Below, piece by piece: positions 45,585 to 54,476 of a DNA stretch of 64,000 nucleotides. Both the position numbers and the translations under genes were made by a program. Source of the stretch: an uncultured Desulfobacter sp. (GTDB lineage: Bacteria; Desulfobacterota; Desulfobacteria; Desulfobacterales; Desulfobacteraceae); NCBI RefSeq assembly GCF_963665355.1, contig NZ_OY762229.1, positions 3,844,001 to 3,908,000 of the forward strand. Direction: 5' to 3'. Numbering within the stretch: position 1 is the stretch's first letter; each line of letters starts with the position of its first letter. The notes below the pieces were generated by a model. It saw only the letters and a list, made by a program, of their open reading frames with translations. It had not been told where the DNA came from and did no database searches.

Positions 45585-46913
45585 TCATTTCCATTTAAAA
45601 TCTTCATTCCTATAGTAATAAACGGTATCGGCATTAACTGACAGGCAATAAGCAGAGGCAAGCATAATGGCATACTCATACTTCATTCTTTCACCTTTAA
45701 TTAGAAATTTCTGAATTGGTGGCGTACAGTGATCCATATTGTGAGAAATAAATGCGATATCATTGGCTTTATCAATCCCAATTTCATTTACTTGAACCAA
45801 AATGTAATTGAGGCTAATTGGATTTTCGTAAAACTCAGTGGCTTTATCTACTGTGCTGATCAATGCATTCTGAAATATGGGGAGTGCACTTTGAACGATC
45901 TGTTTAAAGTGAAATGGATGCTGAAGCTTCTCTAATTCCTGTAATTTAATTAGAGTTAGAACTATTGGCGAAAAAGGCTTTGATGCGCTTTCCTGTTCGT
46001 TTTTCGCCCAAATAAGATATTCGCGCAGTGAGTCTTTAAGAATAGTGCTATCAATAATATTTCTTTTAGCATAATTGTAGGACTCATCATCAAAAATAGG
46101 TAAAACCGTAGCAACCGGAGGACATTGGTTCAGCCCAGTGGTGTCTTCACGTGGGCGACCTGCTTCTCCATAGAACTCTGATGGCTTGCCCCATTGAATA
46201 GGCGGTTTAACGTATCTAATGCCATCAAGTTCGAAAAATAAATCTTGAATAGGTTCCTTTGTACGTTTGATATTAAGGTCGACTATTTGTTGCGTCATAT
46301 ACTGCTCGACTTTTTTATACCAGGCATCTCGCAGTTTTTTAGTCAAATCTGGGCAATCTTTTCCATGGATTTTTATATCATTAAACTCAAAGAAGGCATA
46401 AGAATCGAATTTATCCGAGAAATAATACATTCCACAAACAATCAAAATATCAATGCCAGAAGTATCATTTTTAGTTCGTTCAATGGCTAATCGCCGAAAC
46501 TCATCATGGCCAGTCATTGTAAGACCGTTATTCATTATAATTGCTATCTTTACCTGTGCGTCAACCGTACACGCTGATGTTTGAAGCTGTTTTGATGCCT
46601 TTTTTAGCTGGGTTTTTAAAGGGGTGGCCAATTCTTGATAGTATTTACGCTTGCCCTGATGATCCAAGTCAAGGGGATTCAGTATCACGGTTTTAGTATC
46701 TGAACGAAATAAATTAGCAAGTTTTTCTTGTTTAGTCTTTTTTTCAATCGGCTCTTCTTCTATGATTTTGAGTTCTATAACGGCATCGTCAAGGATATAG
46801 TCACAATTTAAATCTTGGATATTAGGATCTTCGGTATATCGTCTCCCGCCCACATTTAGTACTATTTCATCGAAGTCTGTTTCGGTAAGCTGCGAAAACA
46901 GTAAATATTCCAT
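45585..46913 (-). CDS. Unknown protein with PD-(D/E)XK-like motif
   Basis: A 442-residue protein from an AT-rich island. Near the N-terminus NCDYILDDAVIELKIIEEE gives Asp, then ELK, spaced like the D...ExK catalytic residues of PD-(D/E)XK nucleases. A glycine-rich VLNVGGRRY precedes it. The rest is mostly helical with no family I recognise, including YGEAGRPRED in the middle. It is 260 bp downstream of the disrupted kinase gene on the same strand. A defence role is inference from the neighbourhood only. Confidence 0.6.
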   Translation of the reverse strand: MEYLLFSQLTETDFDEIVLNVGGRRYTEDPNIQDLNCDYILDDAVIELKIIEEEPIEKKTKQEKLANLFRSDTKTVILNPLDLDHQGKRKYYQELATPLKTQLKKASKQLQTSACTVDAQVKIAIIMNNGLTMTGHDEFRRLAIERTKNDTSGIDILIVCGMYYFSDKFDSYAFFEFNDIKIHGKDCPDLTKKLRDAWYKKVEQYMTQQIVDLNIKRTKEPIQDLFFELDGIRYVKPPIQWGKPSEFYGEAGRPREDTTGLNQCPPVATVLPIFDDESYNYAKRNIIDSTILKDSLREYLIWAKNEQESASKPFSPIVLTLIKLQELEKLQHPFHFKQIVQSALPIFQNALISTVDKATEFYENPISLNYILVQVNEIGIDKANDIAFISHNMDHCTPPIQKFLIKGERMKYEYAIMLASAYCLSVNADTVYYYRNEDFKWK

Positions 46914-47174
46914 GAGCTATAGTGACCTTCTTATGCTTTTAATAAATATAACGTTTCCAAATAAGCGGTTTATCCGTCTTCATTTGGTTTGTTTGAATAT
47001 TTGATCTGGTTTTCTATAATGTTTTTCTGACCCGAAAAAGCGATTATAGACCCCTTTTAGAGGGTGTTTTTTAGGATAGTTCCTTAATTGACAAGCATCG
47101 TACTTGGCCCGATCCCATCTGCTTGATTGTGGATTGGACCTACTAATATCTACGTTTTATCGTACAGTTCAATC

Positions 47175-48235
47175 CTATCTATATACCTTTAACCCTGCTG
47201 ATAAATATTTTGCCAATGGTGCCTTACTACAAATGTTGTCTGCTGTACCTTCCTCATATATTTGTATGTAATTTTCTAGAGGATGAACCATCCCACTGAT
47301 CGTATAATCCCGACCTGCATACATGACACCTTCAATTAGCAATAATTCCTCTTTTCCCAATGTATTTAAGAATTCGTTTAATTTCTTTTTTTCTGGTTCT
47401 TCTGCCTTGTACCATTTGCTCAGGTCATCGCCCATAGTTTCAGAAAGTAGTTCATACTCTTTACTGACCTTCATGGATAATTCAATGGTCTTTTTAATCA
47501 TATTAACTTCTTCTATAGAAATAGAACCTGAGTATGACTTCCAAGAAGTTGATTTTACAGTTTTCAATTCAGCCCCGATCTCGGGATCAACGATAGTGTC
47601 TTCTTTATGGAACAATTTCGCAGCTTTTTGTATCATTTTTCTAAATTCTGGTTCTGTCATTTTTTCATGCGTAGCAGAATATGTGGATGGGGTTTTATTA
47701 TAGATTGAGGTCTTTTGGAAAAAAACGAAACTACCTCTAAAAAATCTACAGATAGGGCGAGCACCGTCGGGAAGGGGTAACCCATTTAAATCGTTGTATT
47801 TGAAACATCGATGATCTGCATAAACCGCTGGAGCTATCTCAGTTAGCTCTTCCCTGATGCTATCCTCTGAATAGTCATCATATACGTTACTTTTCTTAAG
47901 CTCATAAGTTTCCAGTCTGAAATAATTCCACTTATAGTTAAAACCGAATGATTCAAAAGTGAGCTTTTTGGGCTTAACAACATTAACGGTACCTTCAGCT
48001 ATTAATTCTATACAATCTTTTTCATTAGAAAACTTTGCGGAAACAAGGTCTAACCCTCCGCCACTTGGAAAAAACATATGATTTAGGCTTCTAATCGAAC
48101 CAATTTTGTTCAAAATTGTAACGATATCTTCCCGCGTATTCCAAACGGCAGTTGCTGGCGTTGATGAAGGGAATAGATCCTTTTGTATGTCTTGCCATTG
48201 AGCAGGGTTTCTTTTTTGAAAATCATCATTTAGAG
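47175..48235 (-). pseudogene. Ser/Thr kinase C-terminal part, cut off by an IS
   Basis: The open frame runs beyond the apparent TTG start at 48113 to the IS edge (reading upstream: LNDDFQKRNPAQWQDIQKDL, then WNTREDIVTILNKIG). It has no start of its own. Removing the nested IS and one copy of the 8-bp target duplication joins it in frame to the kinase domain at 51652-52436. This part contains LNHMFFPSGGGLDL and a C-terminal EELLLIEGVMYAGRDYTI stretch that may be a DUF3775-like domain. It is probably the regulatory or target-binding part of the kinase. Coding frame is intact in itself. Confidence 0.75.
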
Positions 48236-48267
48236 CTAAAGTTTCCTATAAATTTACCAAGCACTTG

Positions 48268-48885
48268 CTATGCGACCATGTGCAGCAAGGTCCTGACCAA
48301 AGATTTTTGTGGGTTTTGCCCCGGTACAGGGCAAACACTATAAAAATCAGAACTCAATGCCGCCTCCGCAATTATCCTGCGCACATCAGAAAATGCAAAT
48401 CCGGCTCGCCCCCGAATTTTATGTCTTCGATCTGGTGCGTTTTCCAATCGGTCGGCATAGATCCATGTCAGCGTGGTGGCCATCATGCAGAAATTAAGAT
48501 GATTTAATACGGATTCCGAATTTCGAACTTGTGATTTTGAACTGCCAATATCCTGTTTGATTTCTTTAAACCCGGATTCAATTTTCCACCGTGCACCATA
48601 ATATTCTATAATTTGCTCAACCGAAAGCTCCATATCTGTGGTCATGAGGGCGACATACCGTGTTTTTCGATAAACCCAGACAACTCGTACGCGGCATTTC
48701 ATCGTTTTCAGCATAACGGTTTGTGAATATGCCTGCACTTCCTTTTTTTTGCCGTACAGAAAAACTAGATAATTCCGAGCCTTTTCCTTCAATTTCGGTG
48801 CACAAGTATCAACAGATCCCAAACGTTGGCCATATTTTCGTGGGCGGCCAGCCTTCGGTGTTCCCGCACAGACAGGTACAACGTC
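48268..48885 (-). pseudogene. IS4-family transposase of the outer IS, C-terminal half
   Basis: This is the second half of a transposase split by the inner IS. It has GRPRKYGQRLG and the Y-(2)-R-(3)-E-(6)-K signature of IS4 enzymes in YGARWKIESGFKEIK, with the catalytic Glu. It joins the N-terminal half at 50711-51430 in frame when the inner IS and one copy of ATATAATGT are removed, giving RMRTNITLYDVVPVCAG. The full protein would be about 445 residues. Confidence 0.85.
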
Positions 48886-48894
48886 ATATAATGT

Positions 48895-50710
48895 CAGCAA
48901 TTCTCAGTGAAGGTTGAAATCCTTAACCAATAGGCTTTTCTGGAAATAAGTCCGAATTTATTGTCGTAATGTTTTTGCCAAATTGCTATGATAGTTAATC
49001 CTGAATTAATCATATATTCTTTAATCTACGGTAAGCCCTCTTGTTGCGAATTCCAATATGCAACACCATGGAAAGTATTTTATAACTTACTGAAATACTT
49101 AAATATATAAAACTAGATTTTTTATTTACTTTATGGTAGTCTTACTCGACGATACATTGTATAGGGGCTATCAGCTTGACCACTGGAAAACCACTCAAAT
49201 TTTCAAATCTCAGAAAGACGGTTTCTAAACGGGCCGATGAGATTGTTGAAAAGCGTCAAACAGGAAAAATAAAATACTCCTTGCATGATTCATGTTTGAG
49301 TGCCCTTGCTATGATGTTTTTTCAAGACCCATCAATGCTTGAATTTCAAAGGCGCCTTGAAGAAGCTTCACAATTGAACAACTTGCAAACAATGTTCAAT
49401 GTTACGACCATTCCAAAAGACAATCAAATGAGGACGATCCTCGACAATGTACCGCCGGAGAAACTGTATCCGGTTTTCTCAGACTTTTTTGAGTTGCTTC
49501 AACGTGGTAACCATTTAAATGATTATCTTTTTTTAGAAGACGGCTATATTATCCCGATTGACGGAACACAATATTTTCGGTCAGAGAGCGTCAATTGTCC
49601 TTCATGTTTGGTGAAAAAACACCGCAATGGCACCACAAGCTACTCCCATCAAGCTATAGGGGCCGCTGTCGTTCACCCTGACAAGCCCCAGGTGTTTCCA
49701 TTAGCACCTGAACCCATAAAGAATACCGATGGAACCAAAAAACAAGATTGTGAGATCAATGCCGGAAAACGGATACTGCAGCGCATTCGAACGGATCACC
49801 CCAATCTGAAAATAGTGATCACTGCTGATGATCTATATTCCAAAAAACCATTCGTTGAACTGCTTAAAAAATTGAAGATGTCTTTTATTCTGGTGGCGAA
49901 GCCAACAGATCATACAATTTTATTCGAGCAGGTCCTGCAGAAAGACGAACAGGATGAAGCAGACGTGATCGAATGGAAAGACAAAAAAGGGCTGACCCAT
50001 AGATACGAGTGGATCAATGGTCTCCGTTTAAACGGGGGAACATCACCACCGGAAATAAATTTCCTTGAATACAGCATTATCAAAGATCAAGACAAAATCA
50101 CCTACACAAATAGCTGGGTGACGGATATTGAGGTGAACGCCGACAATGTAAACAAACTTGTCAAGGCCGGCAGGGCCAAATGGAAAATTGAAAACGAAAA
50201 TTTCAATACCTTGAAAAATCAAGGTTATCATGCCGAACACAATTTTGGGCATGGGGAAAAGAATCTTTCATTTAATTTTTTCATCATCATTCTAATAGCC
50301 TTCTCCATGCATCAAATCATCGAATTGATGGACCCACTTTTTAAGAAAGCAAGGGCTAAATTCAGTGCTCGTAAAGAATTTTGGAATCAACTTCGCTGTA
50401 TGATTCGGATTATCATTTTCAGAAACTGGGAATCATTGCTGCAGTTTATTATATCACCATCAACTGGTATTCGAGCGCCATAAGCAACTTTCTTTAAAAA
50501 TTTGTATTTGAGAAAATAGGGGTGACGCATCAAGACAATCCCAAGGCTGACTATTGGCTTTGGATAAAAAACATTGTCATATTTAACGTAGCTGTTAAGG
50601 TAACCGAAGGAAATAGCAACTCCGTGGTCAACACTGTCCCGCATTGTTGCTAAAATGCACGGGTGACAGATATTTTCCTAATGCTCACATCCCTTCACTG
50701 AGAATTGCTG
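48895..50710 (+). mobile_element. Inner IS, complete, inserted in the outer IS
   Basis: A 1816-bp element with perfect 19-bp terminal inverted repeats CAGCAATTCTCAGTGAAGG (48895-48913 and 50692-50710) and a 9-bp target duplication ATATAATGT (48886-48894 and 50711-50719). It carries one full-length transposase gene. The perfect ends point to a recent insertion. Confidence 0.92.
49176..50483 (+). CDS. DDE transposase of the inner IS
   Basis: A 435-residue transposase starting at TTG 49176 (MTTGKPLKFSNL). Catalytic residues of an RNase H-like DDE core are visible: Asp in IPIDGTQYF, Asp in VITADDLYS, and Glu in WKIENENFNTLK. The arrangement resembles the IS4 superfamily, but the YREK signature is only partly met, so it may belong to an ISNCY-type group. 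The frame is intact from one terminal region to the other, and the element may still be mobile. Confidence 0.82.
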   Translation: MTTGKPLKFSNLRKTVSKRADEIVEKRQTGKIKYSLHDSCLSALAMMFFQDPSMLEFQRRLEEASQLNNLQTMFNVTTIPKDNQMRTILDNVPPEKLYPVFSDFFELLQRGNHLNDYLFLEDGYIIPIDGTQYFRSESVNCPSCLVKKHRNGTTSYSHQAIGAAVVHPDKPQVFPLAPEPIKNTDGTKKQDCEINAGKRILQRIRTDHPNLKIVITADDLYSKKPFVELLKKLKMSFILVAKPTDHTILFEQVLQKDEQDEADVIEWKDKKGLTHRYEWINGLRLNGGTSPPEINFLEYSIIKDQDKITYTNSWVTDIEVNADNVNKLVKAGRAKWKIENENFNTLKNQGYHAEHNFGHGEKNLSFNFFIIILIAFSMHQIIELMDPLFKKARAKFSARKEFWNQLRCMIRIIIFRNWESLLQFIISPSTGIRAP

Positions 50711-51430
50711 ATATAATGTAATATTTGTTCGCATACGCGAAAGCAGATGGAAAGCGCCGTCAGTTTCACGATCCAACCTGGACCAGAGGCCATTGTTGCC
50801 AAACCAGCTATCTGTCACAATCAACACCGGCTGCTTAAAATAATTTTGAATGTCCGTTATCATTGTGGCCGCTTGTGCCATTTTGTCTTCAAAGGGAAGA
50901 ACCTGTCCTCTTCGTGTGGCAGTAGCCGATTCGGCATCAATATCCTTTTTCATCATATAAAACCGAAAATCAAGAGGCAGGCAGGCCCATCGGGATTTTA
51001 TTTTTTTCAATAACCCTACTACCAGAATACACTGTGACCATGGATACGAACTTTGGTTGACCTTTGCGGCATGGTCGTAAAAATGTGCGCAACCAAAAAT
51101 TTTTTTCCCACTCTTTGGGTTCATCGAATCGTCCAGAGCTAACATCAGTCGTTCTTCTTCAGCCGGTGAAGGAATCATTCCCCACATGGCATGCCATAGC
51201 TTTTTCCATGGCAATGTAGGGCTCGCCATGAAGGCATAAAAGCGCTGACTTTTCAGCGTTAAACCAAATAGCGTTTGCAAGGCACGTAACAGGTTGGAGG
51301 TGATTGAGGATGTAAATGGAACCACCACAGCCAATAGCGTGTATACAAACCAGGCTTTACGTTTCTGTCCTTGGGCAGTATTAGAAAATACCGCTTGCAG
51401 AGGTAATAGCAAATCACGTAATATAAACAT
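50711..51430 (-). pseudogene. IS4-family transposase of the outer IS, N-terminal half
   Basis: The first 240 residues of the outer transposase. The first catalytic Asp is in MLALDDSMNPKSGKK and the second in LIVTDSWFGNNG. The frame runs into the inner IS after NITLY and gains nonsense residues to a stop at 50678. The other half is at 48268-48885. Confidence 0.85.
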
Positions 51431-51651
51431 GGTAGGCCGCTCCTTTTTTGGTATAATTTCAATTAATTAGCCAATTAAAATATACCATAGGAGCACCTGC
51501 CTTCCAAGGTTTATTTAGTGCTCAATTCAAATAAATTCAGTATGTTATCTTGAATAACATCTGCGCTTGGCATGAAAAATGAAACTCAATTTCTATGCCA
51601 ATTGAATTTTAAATCTTCTTCCGCCCGATTTTAATTTTCAGGAAACTTCAG

Positions 51652-52436
51652 ATTTAGAGTTAACCATTGCTTTAATAAATTTCTGAAGACTTGAGCAGTT
51701 GGCCTTTTATTTGGATCATTTTGAGTGCAAGCAGTCAACAATTCATCAAGTGGTTTAGAATATATTCCTGTTAATTTATTGTTGATACCGATAAACTCAT
51801 CTGGGATATACTGTCCTTCAAACCCCAATCTTTCTTTTGTTATTAAAATCCATAATGTTTTCGCAAGAGAATAAATATCAGCTGGTTTACCATCTGCATC
51901 TACTGCATTTCGTTTCATTTCTGGAGCCATCGTCCATTTGGGACCTACAGACTCTCTTTTTCCAGTTAAGTCTTTTTTATCTGGGTAATCAACTAGACCA
52001 AAGTCGGCAAATAGAATTTGTTCTTTTCTAATAAGTATATTTGCAGGTTTTATATCTCGGTGAGCAAAACCTTTTGTATGTAATTTTTCTAAAGTTTCTA
52101 AAAGAGATATAAAAGCCTTAACAATCTCGACTGAACTTGAATTTACAAAGTGCTCTTCGACGGATACACACAGTGGCATTACGTACCAAGGGATTTTTTC
52201 ACCAAGTTCAGCAGGCAATTCGTAGTCAACAATCGGCATTATTCCTTTAATACCAGTATATTCCACCAGAGCGTGTACTTCATTTTGAAAACGTGCATAT
52301 GCCACAGGCTTTATTTTTTTTAAGAATTTAATAGCAAATAGAGTTTCATCATCTCCTTTTGCCAATCTTATCCCCAGCCTTCATTTTCTCTCCATAGATT
52401 TGTCTCAGTCCATGAGCTATGACTGACGCTCTTCAT
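51652..52436 (-). pseudogene. Ser/Thr protein kinase, N-terminal kinase domain, broken
   Basis: The kinase core has the active-site lysine in LFAIKFLKK, the catalytic loop FAHRDIKPAN, the DFG motif in FADFGLVD, and MAPEM. An ATG at 52436 opens MKSVSHSSWTETNLWRENEG, then WG, ending in a stop at the glycine-rich loop. The rest of the kinase continues in another frame from about 52370, so bases encoding the loop (expected about GGQG) seem deleted. At the other end the frame is interrupted by the outer IS after QWLTLN. It starts 38 bp after the nuclease-like gene, in one operon. The kinase as it stands is dead. Confidence 0.8.
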
Positions 52437-52474
52437 ACTTTGAGCATTCTATAGCTCCCACACTAAAAACCCTT

Positions 52475-53710
52475 TTAGACTTTACCAATTTTTTTATAGA
52501 ATTCTTCCTCAAGTCCTGCCAATAGTTTCTTCTCATTCTGAAAAAACCAAGATAGCGACATAAACTCTAAGCCTATCCTACCAATATACTGATCTGGTAT
52601 AATTCCGATAAATGGTTCATCGTAACCTTCCAATTTTTTACTGAATACAAAGCCTGCCTCTTCAGACAACACAATATCTAAATCATACCCTATCTTTGTT
52701 GACATAGACTTAAGAATAGAACCATCAACTATTACCATCAAATAGACGTCGCCATTTAGAAATGCGTATAAAGATTCCCGGTTGTTTATGGAAAGGGTGA
52801 ATGGGTAATAGTTATCCCATCGTTTTTCAGTTTTCGCTTGGTTCAGCAAATAAATTACAGGCTCACTGATATCATTCAATAATTTATCATAATTAGGATT
52901 AGATCCAGTCTTAAAGCCTAAATAAAACAAACCTGGTTCTGGAGAAATCTTTAAAATTTCGCCTTTTCTTGCAGCATTAACAACTTTATTAAACGCCTCG
53001 TTATGATTTCTTTCCTCAATCGGAATGTTAACACGACGCATACATTCAACGCCACCAATCGGGCCTTGATCATTTTTCAGATAACTATGTATGCTATCTA
53101 TGGCCTTCATCTGTCTGTTAATACGCTTATTAGTATTTTTGCTTGATTTTACTTCAATTACAAAAGGGTCACTTGCACCTAATAGACAGACGTCACCATG
53201 TCTAATAGAATTTGTTATGTCGCAGAGGATCGCTGGTACTTTGTTGATGGCCGCATTTTTTACCAAATGCCATTCTACTTTTAAACCAGCCTTACCCCCA
53301 ATATGCCCTGCGGTTTGCTTTATTGCCGGTGTATCACTTTCAAAAAGGAAACGTTTTAGGTTCCACTTGCTAACGTATTTAAAAGCGATTCCATCCCCAA
53401 AGCATCTCCAAACATAAAGCAAATATTTATACCCACTAATAGAATCATTGGCTTTTTTTATTTTTGATTTAATGATGTTGGCATTTTCTTTACGGTTAGA
53501 CTTACTTTTTAATAATTTTTTTAGCTCCTTAAGAGCTGTTTTCTTTTTCTTGAGCCTTCGTTCCGTATCTAATATCCGTTCAACAATATAGTCTTGAAGT
53601 TCTAAAAGTGGCTCAAAATCATCATTTGTCGGATCAATACCATCAAGCATGTCTTTTAATCTATAGAGATGCTTTTTATAATACCTTAACATGCTTAAGC
53701 TTGAATCCAT
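52475..53710 (-). CDS. PD-(D/E)XK nuclease-like protein with coiled-coil N-terminus
   Basis: A 411-residue protein. Residues 20-90 are a Lys/Glu-rich coiled coil (RRLKKKKTALKELKKLL). A clear PD-(D/E)XK core follows at about residues 165-195: HGDVCLLGASDPFVIEVKSSK, written as GDVCLLG, then FVIEVKSS, giving Asp, Glu-x-Lys. No helicase or DNA-recognition domain is seen. It is the first gene of a two-gene unit with the broken kinase, and GGAGAAGAT precedes its ATG. Such nuclease-kinase pairs occur among antiphage systems, so a defence role is plausible but not shown. Confidence 0.7.
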   Translation of the reverse strand: MDSSLSMLRYYKKHLYRLKDMLDGIDPTNDDFEPLLELQDYIVERILDTERRLKKKKTALKELKKLLKSKSNRKENANIIKSKIKKANDSISGYKYLLYVWRCFGDGIAFKYVSKWNLKRFLFESDTPAIKQTAGHIGGKAGLKVEWHLVKNAAINKVPAILCDITNSIRHGDVCLLGASDPFVIEVKSSKNTNKRINRQMKAIDSIHSYLKNDQGPIGGVECMRRVNIPIEERNHNEAFNKVVNAARKGEILKISPEPGLFYLGFKTGSNPNYDKLLNDISEPVIYLLNQAKTEKRWDNYYPFTLSINNRESLYAFLNGDVYLMVIVDGSILKSMSTKIGYDLDIVLSEEAGFVFSKKLEGYDEPFIGIIPDQYIGRIGLEFMSLSWFFQNEKKLLAGLEEEFYKKIGKV

Positions 53711-54104
53711 ATCTTCTCCGTTAAAAATAGCTTAACCGACAACAGATGCTAAATATACTGTTTTTTAACAATATTATGAATATTTATATTCATAAAAGGA
53801 GTAATACCAAGGTCCAGAATAATGGTATGATTATGGGTCGAAACCCTTGTCAATAAGGGTGATCAATTCTTTTTCCAGTCCTTTATCCCTCCACAATTCG
53901 AGGGCGGGCTTTCGCGTTTGAAGTCTCCATCTCCTTATCATAAAGGCTTGGCACAAGATATGGTGTTTTTCAATTGACAAACCATAGCGTGATCAGCGCA
54001 CCGCAACCCGGAATAGTTCAACGAATCTGAATGAAACAGAAGTGTTTGAGAGGGGCTCCGGCGTCAGAGATAGCTCAGTTCGACAGACTGCTGTCTGCAT
54101 GATG

Positions 54105-54137
54105 AAAGCCGGGAGGGCAAAGGCTCTCCCGGCTTTT
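54105..54137 (+). terminator. Rho-independent terminator, orphan
   Basis: AAAGCCGGGAG and CTCCCGGCTTT form a perfect 11-bp stem followed by TCTG. No gene ends just before it, so the gene it served may have been lost. Confidence 0.6.
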
Positions 54138-54286
54138 CTGTAATCAATAATCAATCGTCAGATATGTAATTAAACCTGAGATTTTATGGTATCTGTTCGT
54201 CAGGATCTATACTGTTAGAAGTTAAATACCTTTGCACCTGCTGCCATATCGATAAGATGGGGACCTCCGTCCAGCTGCATATTGGT

Positions 54287-54311
54287 AAAAAAAACGGCCT
54301 CACCAAGGCCG
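54287..54311 (-). terminator. Minus-strand hairpin with T-run
   Basis: On the minus strand CGGCCT pairs with AGGCCG and is followed by TTTTTTTT. It would end a transcript starting somewhere in 54312-54476, where no gene is evident. Confidence 0.35.
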
Positions 54312-54476
54312 CGATTTTTGCAAACTGAAAGCATCTTGTGGCTGATTCAGTATTTTTACGGATCACATGTTCACAGGTGATAATTTTCAGGTCAAATAAT
54401 GTGTCTGCCTTGACATGGAAGAGAGCATGGCCTAAAACCTAAACTAATTTGATAACCTATAAACCTCATAGGCACT

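Larger units (their letters stand above)
48236..51651 (-). mobile_element. Outer IS4-family element inserted in the kinase gene
   Basis: Ends are CTAAAGTTTCCTATAAATT (left) and, read inward on the minus strand, CTGAAGTTTCCTGAAAATT (right): 16 of 19 bases match as terminal inverted repeats. It is flanked by an 8-bp direct repeat ATTTAGAG at 48228-48235 and 51652-51659. The span is 3416 bp now, but about 1591 bp after removing the inner IS and one 9-bp duplication, a normal IS size. Confidence 0.88.
53711..54476. other. Island edge, no convincing gene
   Basis: About 770 bp from the nuclease gene to tamB. It holds a short hairpin near 53780, a terminator at 54105-54137 and a T-rich hairpin on the minus strand at 54287-54311. 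A 39-residue minus-strand frame (54215-54334, ending HLIDMAAGAKVFNF) looks coding in part but has no start signal. It may be debris from the island edge. Confidence 0.4.

Noticed and set aside
54060-54100. tRNA-like stretch GATAGCTCAGTTCGACAG
   Set aside because: It has a D-arm-like string but no acceptor stem, anticodon arm or T-arm could be formed.
53711-54476. Search for an attachment site or tRNA at the island edge
   Set aside because: No integrase, tRNA end or direct repeat matching the other edge near 41.2 kb was found, so the island cannot be called an integrative element.
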